Part shown: positions 44,578 through 53,024 of the stretch, in pieces
Numbering within the stretch: position 1 is the stretch's first letter
Layout: each line of letters opens with the position of its first letter
Assembly (NCBI RefSeq): GCF_947496485.1
Contig: NZ_CANMCZ010000001.1
Location: forward strand, 1,669,596-1,733,595
Source: an uncultured Winogradskyella sp.
Lineage (GTDB): Bacteria; Bacteroidota; Bacteroidia; Flavobacteriales; Flavobacteriaceae
Length of the DNA: 64,000 nt
Direction of reading: 5' to 3'
Translations under genes and position numbers: made by a program
The notes under the pieces: model-generated
Seen by the model: the letters and a program-made list of their open reading frames with translations, nothing else
What the model was told of the DNA's origin: nothing
Databases searched by the model: none

Positions 44578-45534
44578 CTATTTAGTAGCCCGTTTTAATC
44601 TATCATTAATGGACTTACCTAAACCATAGTCAGGGAGTTTTTCTGCTATAATAATATCTAAATCTTGCTTATCTAATTGATGTAAGGCATCATATAATTT
44701 AAATGCAGCTTCTTCAAGATTTTTGCTTTCAGACAATACAACTTTGAATTCTATTGCGTCATCATTTAAAACATCATTAAAAACTAAAATACCAATACGT
44801 TTATTACTATATTCTTCAATAGATTTTGAAAGGTTGCTCGTTAGGATAGTTTTAGTCTTTGGCGCATAATGACGTTCTAGCATTCCGGGAGCTTCAGGAG
44901 AAATTTCTTTTTTGTTTTTTATTTCAATTTTGCCAACGACATCTTCAATGGCTTCAATTGGTGTTGAGCCTAAACGGTAAATAACGGGTTCTTCATTTTC
45001 AAAACCTATAATGGTAGATTCTATTCCGCTTTTACATGCACCACCATCTAAAACCATTTTAATATTATCTTTAAAATAGTTTTCTACATGCTGAGCAGTG
45101 GTTGGACTAATACTGCTAAATGGATTTGCACTTGGTGCAGCTAATGGAAAGGATAAATTATTTAAGAGTTCTAATGTTAAAGAATGATTGGGTATACGAA
45201 CAGCTACAGTGTCTTTGTCAGCAGTAATTATATCTGGAATTGAATTCTTCTTTTTTAAAACCAAAGTTATTGGCCCTGGCCAAAAAGCCTCAGCTAATAA
45301 TTTTGCTTTTTCAGGAATATACTCTACAATTTTTGAAAGATATTCTACTGAAGGAATATGTACAATAAGCGGGTTAAACAATGGACGCTGCTTAGTTTCA
45401 AAAATTGATTTTATAGCTTTTTCACTGTATATATTTCCCGCTAAACCATAAACCGTTTCGGTTGGTATGGCAACTAATTCTTCAGAATTTAATAATGCAA
45501 CAGCTTTTGATATGTCTTTTGAAATAATACTCAT
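44578..45534 (-). CDS. L-threonylcarbamoyladenylate synthase (Sua5 type)
   Basis: A 318-residue enzyme making the threonylcarbamoyl-AMP used for the t6A37 modification of ANN-reading tRNAs. The YrdC domain (about 1-190) shows EELVAIPTETVYGLAG, the KxR-type motif in ETKQRPLFNPLIVH and SANPFSSISPTT. The extra C-terminal Sua5 domain (about 200-318, MLERHYAPKTKTIL linker) separates it from the shorter TsaC form. Single gene. Confidence 0.93.
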   Translation of the reverse strand: MSIISKDISKAVALLNSEELVAIPTETVYGLAGNIYSEKAIKSIFETKQRPLFNPLIVHIPSVEYLSKIVEYIPEKAKLLAEAFWPGPITLVLKKKNSIPDIITADKDTVAVRIPNHSLTLELLNNLSFPLAAPSANPFSSISPTTAQHVENYFKDNIKMVLDGGACKSGIESTIIGFENEEPVIYRLGSTPIEAIEDVVGKIEIKNKKEISPEAPGMLERHYAPKTKTILTSNLSKSIEEYSNKRIGILVFNDVLNDDAIEFKVVLSESKNLEEAAFKLYDALHQLDKQDLDIIIAEKLPDYGLGKSINDRLKRATK

Positions 45535-45576
45535 AATCTCATTAGACTACAATATTACTTCAAAAAAGTGAATTCT

Positions 45577-47205
45577 CTATTTTAAATCACTTAAGTAACG
45601 ATGGATCATACTTACAACTACTGAGCCTTCACCAACGGCAGAAGCTACACGTTTCACAGAATCATGTCTTACATCACCAACTGCAAAAATCCCAGGAATG
45701 CTCGATTCTAGAGATTGAGGCTCACGATTAGAGTAGATATCACAAGTGGTTAAATCTTTTTTAATTAGCGAAACACCAGTAGATATAAATCCCCTTTCAT
45801 CTGTAATAACAACATCATCCATCCATTTTGTATTAGGTTGAGCACCTATAAATGAGAATACATTAGAAACCTCCATAACCTCCTTTTCTCCATTATTAGA
45901 AATAGTAATTGATTCTAAATGATGATCGCCTTTAAGTTCAGTGATTTCAGTATTTCTAAGAATTTGTATTTTTTCTGAAGCTTCTAAGCGCTGTACTAAA
46001 TAATCACTCATTTTAGCACCTAAATCATCGCCTCTAATCATTACATAAACCATCTTTGCATGGTTAGATAAAAACATGGCGGCTTGTCCTGCAGAATTTC
46101 CACCACCAACAATCACAACAGCTTGGTCAATGCAATTACTCACATCCATACCTGTTGCAGAATAATAAACACCACTGCCTTCAAAATCACTAATATTATC
46201 AATTGGTAAACGCCTGTAAGCTGCACCTGTCGCCACAATTATAGATTTAGATTTTATAACTTTATCGTTAGTGGCACAAACCGTGAAATGGTCTTGATTA
46301 TATTCTAGGCTTTTTGCGCGATGCGGAATAGAAATATTACATCCAAATTTTTGAGCTTGTATATAAGCTCTATTTGCTAAATCTCCACCTGAAATACCTG
46401 TTGGAAATCCTAAATAGTTTTCAATTTTAGAACTTTTTCCTGCCTGTCCACCTGGAGCTTCGCTATCAATAGTGACAACTTCTAAACCTTCTGAAGCTGC
46501 ATAAACACTTGCTGCTAAACCTGCAGGACCAGCACCAATAACAAGAACATCAAAAACCTTATCTTCAAAATCCATCAATACACCACTGTATCTTGCAAGT
46601 TCATCTACCGAAGGTTGTACACAGACTTTAGAATCACTATTAATTAAAATGGGTAAATCTGATTCAGATAAATTAAAATTCTTGAGTAATTCAATGGCTT
46701 CATCTCCAGAATCTGTGTCAATGAAATTATGCCAAATATGATTTTTTTCTAGAAAATCTCTAATGCGATATGTGGCGTTAGATTTTCCAGAACCAACGAG
46801 TTTTAAACCACCAGATATTTCAGATAGAACCGTCTGCTGACGTAATAGAAAGGCATTTAATAAAACATCACTGATATCACTATTTTTAGATATCGCTTCT
46901 TTTAATCGATTAGGTTTTATTCGTAATAGGCTCGTATTGGGTATTGTATCTGCATGAAATTGAGCAGCACGATTAGACAGCATTCCACTATCTCCTGAAA
47001 ATTCATACTTACCATGTTTTACAATAGTAGTATTGTTATAAGGGTCATTAATATTAATAGCGCCTTTCAGAATAACGAAAAAGTCATAAAGATTATCACC
47101 AAGTGTAAATACTCTTGTTGGTTCTATAAAATTTTCAATAACACCATAGTCTTTAAGTTTGGTAACTTGGCCGTGTGTTAATTCTGGAAAACGAGGATCT
47201 TTCAT
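45577..47205 (-). CDS. cNMP-binding domain/thioredoxin-reductase-like flavoprotein
   Basis: A 542-residue three-part protein: a Crp-like cyclic-nucleotide-binding domain (about 15-130, FFVILKGAININDPYN), a thioredoxin-fold-like segment (about 140-210, IDTDSGDEAIELLKN, CVQPSVDELARYSG) and a FAD/NAD(P)H oxidoreductase of TrxR type (GAGPAGLAASVYA at about 222; the NAD(P)H motif VVIVGGGNSAGQAAMF). At the place of the redox CxxC of TrxR it has SATGMDVSNC, so it cannot be an ordinary thioredoxin reductase. It follows the UBP zinc finger gene by 2 bases, implying a functional pair. Confidence 0.88.
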   Translation of the reverse strand: MKDPRFPELTHGQVTKLKDYGVIENFIEPTRVFTLGDNLYDFFVILKGAININDPYNNTTIVKHGKYEFSGDSGMLSNRAAQFHADTIPNTSLLRIKPNRLKEAISKNSDISDVLLNAFLLRQQTVLSEISGGLKLVGSGKSNATYRIRDFLEKNHIWHNFIDTDSGDEAIELLKNFNLSESDLPILINSDSKVCVQPSVDELARYSGVLMDFEDKVFDVLVIGAGPAGLAASVYAASEGLEVVTIDSEAPGGQAGKSSKIENYLGFPTGISGGDLANRAYIQAQKFGCNISIPHRAKSLEYNQDHFTVCATNDKVIKSKSIIVATGAAYRRLPIDNISDFEGSGVYYSATGMDVSNCIDQAVVIVGGGNSAGQAAMFLSNHAKMVYVMIRGDDLGAKMSDYLVQRLEASEKIQILRNTEITELKGDHHLESITISNNGEKEVMEVSNVFSFIGAQPNTKWMDDVVITDERGFISTGVSLIKKDLTTCDIYSNREPQSLESSIPGIFAVGDVRHDSVKRVASAVGEGSVVVSMIHRYLSDLK

Positions 47206-47207
47206 TC

Positions 47208-47486
47208 TTAATAAGTCTTTATCAGTTTATGGTCATAGCACCATAGCCATTTTTCATTTGGCTCAGCTGAACTAGCAACAGGATGATTATGAGAAATAGC
47301 ATGATTACTGGCATGTTTATTTGGTGAGCTATCACAACACAATGTTGTGCCACAAGTTTGGCAAGTTCTTAAATGCAACCAAGAATCACCAGTTTTTATA
47401 CACTCATCACAATGATAGCTTTCAGCAATTTTTACATCTGAAATTGAGGTGAGATGATCACATGTTTTGGATTTGAATTGTGCCAT
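47208..47486 (-). CDS. UBP-type zinc finger protein
   Basis: A 92-residue protein that is a complete ZnF-UBP domain. Candidate zinc ligands are Cys9, His11, Cys26, Cys29, Cys42, Cys45, Cys50/51, His58, His62 and His66/68. The stretch WLHLRTCQTCG then CCDSSPNKHASNH and EKWLWCYDH follows the eukaryotic deubiquitinase/HDAC6 zinc finger closely, including the Arg and Tyr that grip a free Gly-Gly tail. Bacteria have no ubiquitin of the usual kind, so its ligand is unknown. It is the first gene of a two-gene unit with the flavoprotein. Confidence 0.9.
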   Translation of the reverse strand: MAQFKSKTCDHLTSISDVKIAESYHCDECIKTGDSWLHLRTCQTCGTTLCCDSSPNKHASNHAISHNHPVASSAEPNEKWLWCYDHKLIKTY

Positions 47487-47585
47487 AGAACGTTTTCAAA
47501 TTGTGTTATGTAAAGATAAGAAAAGGTAAGTTAATTCTTAAATAGCTTTATCTTTATTAAAACTCATTTCTATGACTGAAATACT

Positions 47586-50435
47586 TTAGTGTGCTTCTAA
47601 CCAATTATCACCAATATCTAAATCGACATCTAAAGGAACGGAAAGCTTGTAAGCATTTTCCATTTCGGTTTTAATTAGATTTTTTAAGCCCTCTAACTCT
47701 GGTTTGTAAATATCAAAAACCAGTTCGTCATGAACTTGTAAAAGCATTTTAGATTTATATTCACCAGCTAGAAGTTTATCATAAATATTAATCATCGCAA
47801 TCTTAATAATATCTGCTGCGCTTCCTTGTATTGGTGCATTAACGGCATTACGTTCTGCTGCACCACGAACTACTGCATTACGAGAATTAATATCTTTTAG
47901 GTAACGACGACGACCTAAAACGGTTTGAACATAACCATTATCTCTAGCAAAATCTACTTGTTTGCCCATGTAAGCCTTTAGCTTTGGATAAGTTTCGTAA
48001 TAAGTGTCAATCAATTCTTTAGATTCACTACGTGATAAATTGGTTTGATTGCTTAATCCGAAAGCAGAGACACCATAAATAATTCCGAAGTTGACCGTTT
48101 TAGCATTGCTTCGTTGTTCTCTTGTCACTTCAGCAATTGGTACATTAAATACCTTAGATGCAGTTGAGGCATGAATATCTTCACCATTTTTAAACGCTTC
48201 AATCATCGTTTCTTCTTCGCTTAAAGCGGCAATAATCCGTAGTTCTATTTGTGAATAATCGGCAGCAAGTAATGTGTACTCATTATTTCTTGGAACAAAC
48301 GCTTTCCTAACTTGGCGACCACGTTCAGTACGAATAGGAATATTTTGTAAATTAGGGTTATTACTACTTAAACGACCTGTAGCTGCAACAGTTTGCATAT
48401 AATCCGTATGAACACGACCTGTAGATTCTTCAACTTGCAACGGTAAAGCATCAACATAAGTACTTTTTAATTTTGCAAGTCCTCGGTAATCTAATACTTG
48501 CTGAATGATATCATGATCTTTTGCCAAATAACTCAATACATCTTCAGCTGTAGAATATTGACCAGTTTTTGTTTTCTTAGGCTTATCGACCAATTTCATT
48601 TTTTCGAACAAAATAACACCTAATTGCTTTGGTGATGCAATATTAAATTCTTCACCAGCAGCTTCATAAATGTTTTTTTCAAGATTAGCGATGTCGTTAT
48701 TTAATTCCTCCGAGAGTGAATTCAAGAAATCGCAATCGAGATTAATGCCTTCTAACTCCATTGCAGCAAGTACGCGTAATAAAGGCAGTTCAATATTATT
48801 GAATAACTTTTGTGTATTAGCCTCACCTAATTCTTTTTCGAAATGTTCCTTAAGTTGTAAAGTAATGTCTGCATCCTCAACAGCATATTCAGTTTGCTTC
48901 TCTAAATCTACTTCTCTCATGGACAGTTGATTCTTCCCTTTTTTGCCAATGAGTTCTGTGATAGAAATAGGTGAATAATTAAGGTAAGTTTCAGCTAACA
49001 CATCCATATTGTGTCGCATATCTGGATTGATGAGATAATGCGCCAACATCGTATCGAATAATTTACCTTTTACCTCAATATTATATTTAGCTAAGACTTT
49101 GATATCGTATTTTAAATTCTGACCAATTTTTTCAATTTTTTCGTTTTCAAAAAATGGTCTTAAAATTTCTATGAGTTCTTGAGCTTCATTTTTATCTTCA
49201 GGAAAAGGCACATAAAAGCCTTTACCAACTTCCCAAGAAAATGCTATTCCAACCAATTCAGCAGTTAACGGATTAAGTCCAGTGGTTTCTGTATCAAAAC
49301 ACACAGAAGTTTGACTCATTAAATTTTTGACAAACAATTTTGTCGCCATACCAGAAGCCACACTTTGGTAAAAATGAGAGGTAGTATTAAGTGTTTTACG
49401 CGTATATTCTGAAACTGTTTCAGCAGATTCAGAATCAGTATCTCCACCAAAAAGCGAGAACTGGCCAGCACCAGCAGATTTTTGTTCTTTTGGAGTTGTT
49501 TTAGGAGCGTCTTGTTTTGTAGAGGTCTCTGTTGCAGTTGCAGTCGTTGTTTCTTGAGAAAATGTTTTTAAAAAGTTATCGGTCAGTCGTCTGAATTCTA
49601 ACTCTTGAAATATCTCTTTTACTTTTTCAACATCTGGATGGTCGAGTTCAAAATCCTTCGCATTAAAAGTGACAGGAACATCGAGCATAATTGTGGCTAG
49701 TTTTTTAGATAATAATCCTAACTCACCATTAGCCTCAACTTTTTCTTTCATTTTGCCTTTTAGCTCGTGTGTATTGGCCAATAACCCTTCCATACTACCA
49801 TAAGCGGCGAGGAATTTTTTAGCTGTTTTGGGCCCAACACCTGGTAATCCAGGAATATTGTCTGAAGCATCACCCATCATACCTAAATAATCTATTACTT
49901 GTAAAGGATCTGTAACTTCAAACTTTTTCTGAACTTCAGGAATTCCCCAAGTTTCGTAACCACCACCAAAAACAGGACGATACATAAATGTGTTTTCTGT
50001 GACCAACTGCGCAAAGTCTTTATCCGGAGTGACCATAAAGGTTTTGTAACCTTCCTTTTCTGCTTGTCGAGATAACGTTCCGATAACATCATCAGCTTCG
50101 TAACCTTCTTTAACCATTATAGGAATATGCATAGCTTCAAGAATGTTACAAATGTGTGGAATTGCAGTTCTAATACCTTCAGGAGTTTCATCTCTATTGG
50201 CTTTATAAGCTTCGAACATCTCGACACGATCTACACTTCCACCTTTATCAAAACAAACAGCTAAATGATCTGGTCGCTCACGTTTTATAACATCTAAAAG
50301 CGAGTTCATAAAGCCCATAATGGCTGAGGTATCTTCTCCTTTTGAGTTTATTCTTGGGTTTTTTATAAAAGCGTAATAGCCACGAAAAATAAGGGCATAG
50401 GCATCAACAAGAAAAAGACGTTTTTGGTCTGACAT
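47586..50435 (-). CDS. polA: DNA polymerase I
   Basis: A 949-residue repair polymerase. Domains in order: 5'-3' flap nuclease (1-290, VCFDKGGSVDRVEMFEAYKA, GVGPKTAKKFL), a linker of about 60 residues rich in Thr/Lys/Gln that includes a QFSLFGG stretch, the 3'-5' exonuclease with intact FDTETTG, and the polymerase with motif A DYSQIELRIIAALS, motif B RSNAKTVNFGIIYG and motif C VHDELVFD. QFSLFGG resembles a beta-clamp-binding motif (QxxLF), an inference. Confidence 0.97.
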   Translation of the reverse strand: MSDQKRLFLVDAYALIFRGYYAFIKNPRINSKGEDTSAIMGFMNSLLDVIKRERPDHLAVCFDKGGSVDRVEMFEAYKANRDETPEGIRTAIPHICNILEAMHIPIMVKEGYEADDVIGTLSRQAEKEGYKTFMVTPDKDFAQLVTENTFMYRPVFGGGYETWGIPEVQKKFEVTDPLQVIDYLGMMGDASDNIPGLPGVGPKTAKKFLAAYGSMEGLLANTHELKGKMKEKVEANGELGLLSKKLATIMLDVPVTFNAKDFELDHPDVEKVKEIFQELEFRRLTDNFLKTFSQETTTATATETSTKQDAPKTTPKEQKSAGAGQFSLFGGDTDSESAETVSEYTRKTLNTTSHFYQSVASGMATKLFVKNLMSQTSVCFDTETTGLNPLTAELVGIAFSWEVGKGFYVPFPEDKNEAQELIEILRPFFENEKIEKIGQNLKYDIKVLAKYNIEVKGKLFDTMLAHYLINPDMRHNMDVLAETYLNYSPISITELIGKKGKNQLSMREVDLEKQTEYAVEDADITLQLKEHFEKELGEANTQKLFNNIELPLLRVLAAMELEGINLDCDFLNSLSEELNNDIANLEKNIYEAAGEEFNIASPKQLGVILFEKMKLVDKPKKTKTGQYSTAEDVLSYLAKDHDIIQQVLDYRGLAKLKSTYVDALPLQVEESTGRVHTDYMQTVAATGRLSSNNPNLQNIPIRTERGRQVRKAFVPRNNEYTLLAADYSQIELRIIAALSEEETMIEAFKNGEDIHASTASKVFNVPIAEVTREQRSNAKTVNFGIIYGVSAFGLSNQTNLSRSESKELIDTYYETYPKLKAYMGKQVDFARDNGYVQTVLGRRRYLKDINSRNAVVRGAAERNAVNAPIQGSAADIIKIAMINIYDKLLAGEYKSKMLLQVHDELVFDIYKPELEGLKNLIKTEMENAYKLSVPLDVDLDIGDNWLEAH

Positions 50436-50514
50436 GAAATTAAATTTTGAAGTCTATAAAACTACAAAACTTAAACCTTGATATGAAAGAATGATTTATT
50501 AAATAATGAACAAA

Positions 50515-50578
50515 AAAAGAAAGTAGCTCTCTAATATGGCTTCCTTGTTTAAAAATATAATTGAAGACAATCAATTAT
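50515..50578 (-). repeat. 64-bp duplicated terminator element, copy 1
   Basis: About 88 % identical to 51145-51209 and in the same orientation. It holds a weakened stem (AAG-x-AAG with a G-U pair) followed by Ts on the minus strand, and the perfect inverted repeat ATAATTGA/TCAATTAT. It includes the stop codon of the cupin gene and probably ends its transcript. Confidence 0.7.
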
Positions 50579-51114
50579 GCGGAAAAGGTGATGCCATATT
50601 CACTGCATATTTCTGCAACCTTCTTAAAATCTGGAGGTCCAGCAGGTAAATCGGCTAGTTTTTTGAACATTAGTTCAATGCCTGCTGGAAAAGCACTGGT
50701 TATCATTTTGGCTTTTTCTGTTCCTACAACTTTCCATGAATGGGGAATGTCTTTTGGCGCATAAGCCATATCTCCAGCTTCTAAAGTAGTTGTTTTTCCA
50801 TCTACCATTATTTCAATTTTACCTTTAATTACTCTAAAGATTTCATCCTCTTTAGTATGTGTATGTGGTGGAATGCCGACACCAGGCTCTACATTATCTA
50901 CCCATTCCACAATTTGATGATTAGTGTCACTACCTATAAGTTTATGAGTTTGTATATCACCTATTACGTTTAAAAGGTTGCCCATATTATTTCTAATGAT
51001 TTTCGGTTTTGAGTCACCTGCAAATTTAGACCACGATTTAGCAAAAGCATTTTGAGGAATTAAGGTTAATAAGCCTAATCCGCTTATTGACTTTAAAAAA
51101 AATTGTCTTTTCAT
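50575..51114 (-). CDS. exported cupin-domain protein
   Basis: A 179-residue protein: a signal peptide (about 1-25, ISGLGLLTLIPQNAFA) without twin Arg, then a single cupin barrel with VGIPPHTHTKEDEIFRVIKG (metal ligands His-x-His, Glu) and EAGDMAYAPKDIPHSWKVVG (late His). Such proteins bind small ligands or act as isomerases or oxygenases. It stands alone, bracketed by two copies of a 64-bp element. Substrate unknown. Confidence 0.85.
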   Translation of the reverse strand: MKRQFFLKSISGLGLLTLIPQNAFAKSWSKFAGDSKPKIIRNNMGNLLNVIGDIQTHKLIGSDTNHQIVEWVDNVEPGVGIPPHTHTKEDEIFRVIKGKIEIMVDGKTTTLEAGDMAYAPKDIPHSWKVVGTEKAKMITSAFPAGIELMFKKLADLPAGPPDFKKVAEICSEYGITFSA

Positions 51115-51144
51115 TGCGTTGGAATTTTATGGGTTAATAGATTT

Positions 51145-51209
51145 AAAAGAAAGCCGCTCTCTAATACGGCTTTCTTAGTCAAAAAATATAATTGAAGACA
51201 ATCAATTAT
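51145..51209 (-). repeat. 65-bp duplicated terminator element, copy 2
   Basis: It carries an intact 10-bp terminator stem AAGAAAGCCG (51147-51156) and CGGCTTTCTT (51167-51176) with a T-rich end on the minus strand, plus the same ATAATTGA/TCAATTAT inverted repeat. It terminates the T9SS protein gene. Confidence 0.75.
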
Positions 51210-51220
51210 AGGTTTTTATG

Positions 51221-52636
51221 TTATTCTATGAGTATACGTTTTTCAACTGATGTGTTATCAATAGTAATTTTTAGCGAATACATACCAGATTTTAGTTGTG
51301 AAATATTGATAGTATTTTGATTAGTATTATAGCTAACTCTTTGACCTAATAAGTTATAAATTTCTAGTCTTGAAATAGGGTCAGTAGTTGAAACCGTTAG
51401 GTTTTCTTTAGCCGGAATTGGATGTATTTCAATATTAGAAAGCTCTATTATATTAGTGCCGAGTGTAGAAGATTTTGAAATGCTAAAACTCACAAAAGAT
51501 GAATTTGACCCTTGGGCTAATTCTCTAAATACCCTTAGATGATATGAGCCAGATGGTAAATTTGAGAATGTACCACTTTGTTCAAAACAACCTAAGGATG
51601 AGGTATTACAATTAGTAAATAGTTGAAATTTATTCCAGATGATATTACCATCGATAGTGATATCTGATGTTTCATTTAATGTAAATTGAAACCATACATC
51701 AGAATAGTCTTGAATATCTGAAGTACATCCTGTTATGTTGTCAATAGTTGCACCACCTATATTAAAAGGAATACTTGTGGTATTTTCGGTAATTATTATG
51801 GGTTCTGCAGTACCACAACTATTGTTAGTAGCAGATTCAAAGGCTTGAATAGTAAAATTTAAAAAAAGTTCACTAAAAGCTTGATTTGTATTTCTATAAA
51901 CCCGCAATTTGTAGTTGGTATTCCCTATGAGTCCTAAAGCAAAGAGTTCATCTTGGCTACAATAAAGACTAGTGCCTCCACAGCCATCATAGATTTCAAA
52001 TTTGTTCCATAGAATGCTACCGTCTATTATAATGTTGCCATCAAAAGGCATGGTGAAATCGTACCAAACATCGGCATAGTCTAAAGAAGTGTCAGAACAA
52101 CCAAAACCATTATTAATATCACTGCCACCAATGGTAAAAGAAACACTTTCCTGTAAGGTTTGAGTCAAAGGAATATTGATAGAGGTCTCACAAGAATCGT
52201 TACTCGGTATCTCAAATGCATGAATGTCAAAACTTTGAAAGGCACCTTCATCTGCTAGGTTTTCAGTTCTAAAAACACGTAACAGCAAGTTGGTATTGGC
52301 GCTGATATTTGTAGCATACAGTTCGCCACTATTGCAAGCTAGTAAGTTGCCATTACAGGCATCGTAAATAGCAAATTGATTCCAGATGATATTACCATCA
52401 ATATATATATTACCATTAACTGGTATGGTAAAGTTATACCAAATATCTGCAAATGTTTCTGGAGAGTCTGAACAGCCATTTTCATTATTCAGCGTGGCAT
52501 TATTAATAAAGAAATTTACGGTTAAGTTAGCAGTGGATAATGTGATTGTTTCAGAATTAGCGCAGGTGTCATTTGCTGGTTGACAAAATCCAATATGTGT
52601 TCCAATAATAAATAGAATTATATATAAGAGTTTCAT
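51221..52636 (-). CDS. type IX-secreted protein with three repeated domains
   Basis: A 471-residue protein: signal peptide (ends GFCQ), three tandem domains of about 125 residues, each with a Cys pair and the pattern ADIWYNFTIPVNGNIYIDG, WNQFAIYDACNG, LLLRVFR, and a C-terminal type IX sorting domain (IHPIPAKENLTVST to the end KRILIE, about 400-471). The repeats resemble jelly-roll surface modules that often bind glycans or mediate contacts. It should be exported across the outer membrane and attached to the cell surface or released. The porins of the secretion system are not in the window. Confidence 0.88.
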   Translation of the reverse strand: MKLLYIILFIIGTHIGFCQPANDTCANSETITLSTANLTVNFFINNATLNNENGCSDSPETFADIWYNFTIPVNGNIYIDGNIIWNQFAIYDACNGNLLACNSGELYATNISANTNLLLRVFRTENLADEGAFQSFDIHAFEIPSNDSCETSINIPLTQTLQESVSFTIGGSDINNGFGCSDTSLDYADVWYDFTMPFDGNIIIDGSILWNKFEIYDGCGGTSLYCSQDELFALGLIGNTNYKLRVYRNTNQAFSELFLNFTIQAFESATNNSCGTAEPIIITENTTSIPFNIGGATIDNITGCTSDIQDYSDVWFQFTLNETSDITIDGNIIWNKFQLFTNCNTSSLGCFEQSGTFSNLPSGSYHLRVFRELAQGSNSSFVSFSISKSSTLGTNIIELSNIEIHPIPAKENLTVSTTDPISRLEIYNLLGQRVSYNTNQNTINISQLKSGMYSLKITIDNTSVEKRILIE

Positions 52637-52670
52637 GTGTAGTGGTTTAATATTTTTGACGAATCTTTTT

Positions 52671-52868
52671 TTACAGTTTTATATCTACGTCAAAAACATC
52701 ACGTACATCCTTGAGAATCCGGTTGGCAAAATAGCTAAGCGCTAAAACGACTTCTGCACCAATCATGACAAATGGATTTACATAGGCAAATAACCAATTG
52801 GCAAATTGTGCGAATAATACACTAGAGTTTAGGACAAGAAGAGAGATTAATAGTGTTGAAGTTTTCAT
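52671..52868 (-). CDS. small secreted or membrane protein, function unknown
   Basis: A 65-residue protein. A signal-like start (MKTSTLLISLLVLNSSVLFA) is followed by a second hydrophobic stretch (about 30-46, NPFVMIGAEVVLALSYF) and a short charged tail ending DVFDVDIKL. It could be a two-helix membrane peptide. It lies between the hybrid two-component regulator and the T9SS protein, 34 bases upstream of the latter. The ATG and length are plausible; no homologous family comes to mind. Confidence 0.55.
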   Translation of the reverse strand: MKTSTLLISLLVLNSSVLFAQFANWLFAYVNPFVMIGAEVVLALSYFANRILKDVRDVFDVDIKL

Positions 52869-53024
52869 GATTTATAGTTTTGTAATTAATAGCTTTTACA
52901 AACCTATTCTGTATATCAAAAAATGATATGGATTATTTTTTCAAAAACAAGGAGTATTTTGTCAAAAAGAAAAAAACAGACTAGAATCATTTTTTCTAAA
53001 ATAAAATAAACAACTGTTAATCAA

